This document shows positions 63,526-64,000 of a stretch of 64,000 nucleotides of DNA, one piece after another (position 1 is the first letter of the stretch; every line of letters begins with the position of its first letter). The stretch comes from Nitrospinaceae bacterium. Its GTDB lineage: Bacteria; UBA8248. Position numbers and translations under genes: made by a program. The notes beneath the pieces were generated by a model. The model was given only the letters and a program-made list of their open reading frames with translations. It was not told the DNA's origin and made no database searches. The DNA is taken from positions 295,877-359,876 of the forward strand of contig JABJAL010000072.1 in the NCBI GenBank assembly GCA_018669005.1. Reading direction: 5' to 3'.

Positions 63526-64000
63526 TTAATCGGCCTTTTGGGCCAGTTTTTTGATTATTTCCGCCAGCGGTTCGATCTCGGCATCCGAGACACACCTCAT
63601 GTCGAGCAGGAGGCGGTCTTCATGAATGCGGGCGACAACTGGCGGCGCCGCTTTCCGAAGCAGGGTGTCGAGCTTGCCTGCGGATATCCCCTCGGGAGAC
63701 AGAGCCAGGGCGCAGCTTTTTAGCTCGGCGGTCGGCATCGCGCCGCCTCCCACGCGCCCCACGGTATCGATCATCTCGGCGCGGAGCCACCCGGCGATTT
63801 TTCCTCCCATCGCCTCTAGCAGCGCTTTTGCCCGGCCACCGGCGGCTGTGGCGTCCTCTGAGAGCATTCTGAGTGCAGGGACCTCGCGCATGGCACGCTC
63901 CGGGTCGAGGTAGGCTCTGAGCGTGGCCTCAAGCGCCGCGAGGGTGAGCTTGTCGAGGCGCAGCGCCCGCATCATTGGATGTTTCTTGAGCTTGTCCACC
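63526..64000 (-). CDS. selA: L-seryl-tRNA(Sec) selenium transferase, C-terminal part
   Basis: Converts seryl-tRNA(Sec) to selenocysteyl-tRNA using selenophosphate and PLP. Only the C-terminal 157 or so residues are in the window. KHPMMRALRLDKLTLAALEATLRAYLD is characteristic of the SelA core end. The small domain (PPVVARIHEDRLLLDMRCV) follows. The gene continues past base 64000, and the ATG near the window end is an internal methionine. With selB nearby it confirms a selenoprotein-making organism. Confidence 0.9.
   Translation of the reverse strand, partial: VDKLKKHPMMRALRLDKLTLAALEATLRAYLDPERAMREVPALRMLSEDATAAGGRAKALLEAMGGKIAGWLRAEMIDTVGRVGGGAMPTAELKSCALALSPEGISAGKLDTLLRKAAPPVVARIHEDRLLLDMRCVSDAEIEPLAEIIKKLAQKAD

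Overview
The window looks like a chromosomal segment of an aerobic, Gram-negative-type bacterium. It encodes a Wza-like outer-membrane polysaccharide export lipoprotein, a signal-peptide beta-barrel, proton-pumping NADH:quinone oxidoreductase subunits, c-type cytochromes, coproheme decarboxylase (HemQ) and a selenocysteine insertion system. GTG and TTG starts are frequent. The gene mix (HemQ, YtoQ, acyl-CoA dehydrogenases, LLM monooxygenase, PIG-L deacetylase) recalls poorly cultured lineages around Nitrospinota, Tectomicrobia and former Deltaproteobacteria. That placement is an impression, not a demonstrated assignment. Two otherwise intact genes carry single in-frame stop codons, so the sequence may be a metagenome assembly.

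Layout. 1-19.9 kb: two back-to-back complex I gene sets, nuoGHIJKLMN (E and F would lie upstream, outside the window) followed by nuoABCDHJKLMN. Peripheral-arm subunits occur once, but H, J, K, L, M and N occur twice as diverged paralogues, so two membrane arms may share one set of peripheral subunits. 19.9-20.5 kb: a long non-coding stretch with nested hairpins and a strong terminator, probably a small RNA gene. 20.5-25.5 kb: HAD phosphatase, VOC protein, AIR-synthase-like protein, a ytoQ interrupted by TAG, tRNA-Phe, and a membrane protein with ankyrin repeats.

25.7-38.2 kb: a nucleotide-sugar locus with UDP-glucose dehydrogenase, three SDR epimerase/dehydratases, a cytidylyltransferase-sugar kinase fusion, a SIS-domain isomerase, two DegT aminotransferases, a methyltransferase and an alcohol dehydrogenase. 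A polysaccharide export lipoprotein on the other strand closes it. No glycosyltransferase is present. 38.7-40.9 kb: a secreted Ala-rich repeat protein behind a near-consensus promoter, then an outer-membrane beta-barrel gene with an in-frame TGA. 41.3-48.1 kb: a catabolic-looking run of two acyl-CoA dehydrogenases, an M24-fold protein, a 3-hydroxyacyl-CoA dehydrogenase-like protein, an alpha/beta hydrolase and a quinone-oxidoreductase-like protein. Several of these have substituted catalytic residues.

48.3-58.2 kb: TusA plus YeeE/YedE (sulfur import), an SDR protein with 15-bp tandem repeats, HemQ, PIG-L deacetylase, LLM monooxygenase, a small membrane protein, a CDF metal transporter, a YnfA protein and a tri-heme cytochrome. 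Between 51.7 and 54.9 kb the intergenic DNA is a mosaic of repeats that includes two 3' halves of a tRNA-Val(TAC) gene, each followed by its own terminator. 58.7-64 kb: a secreted cupredoxin-like protein, then, on the minus strand, selA (cut by the window end), an alpha/beta hydrolase, selB and a class V aminotransferase.
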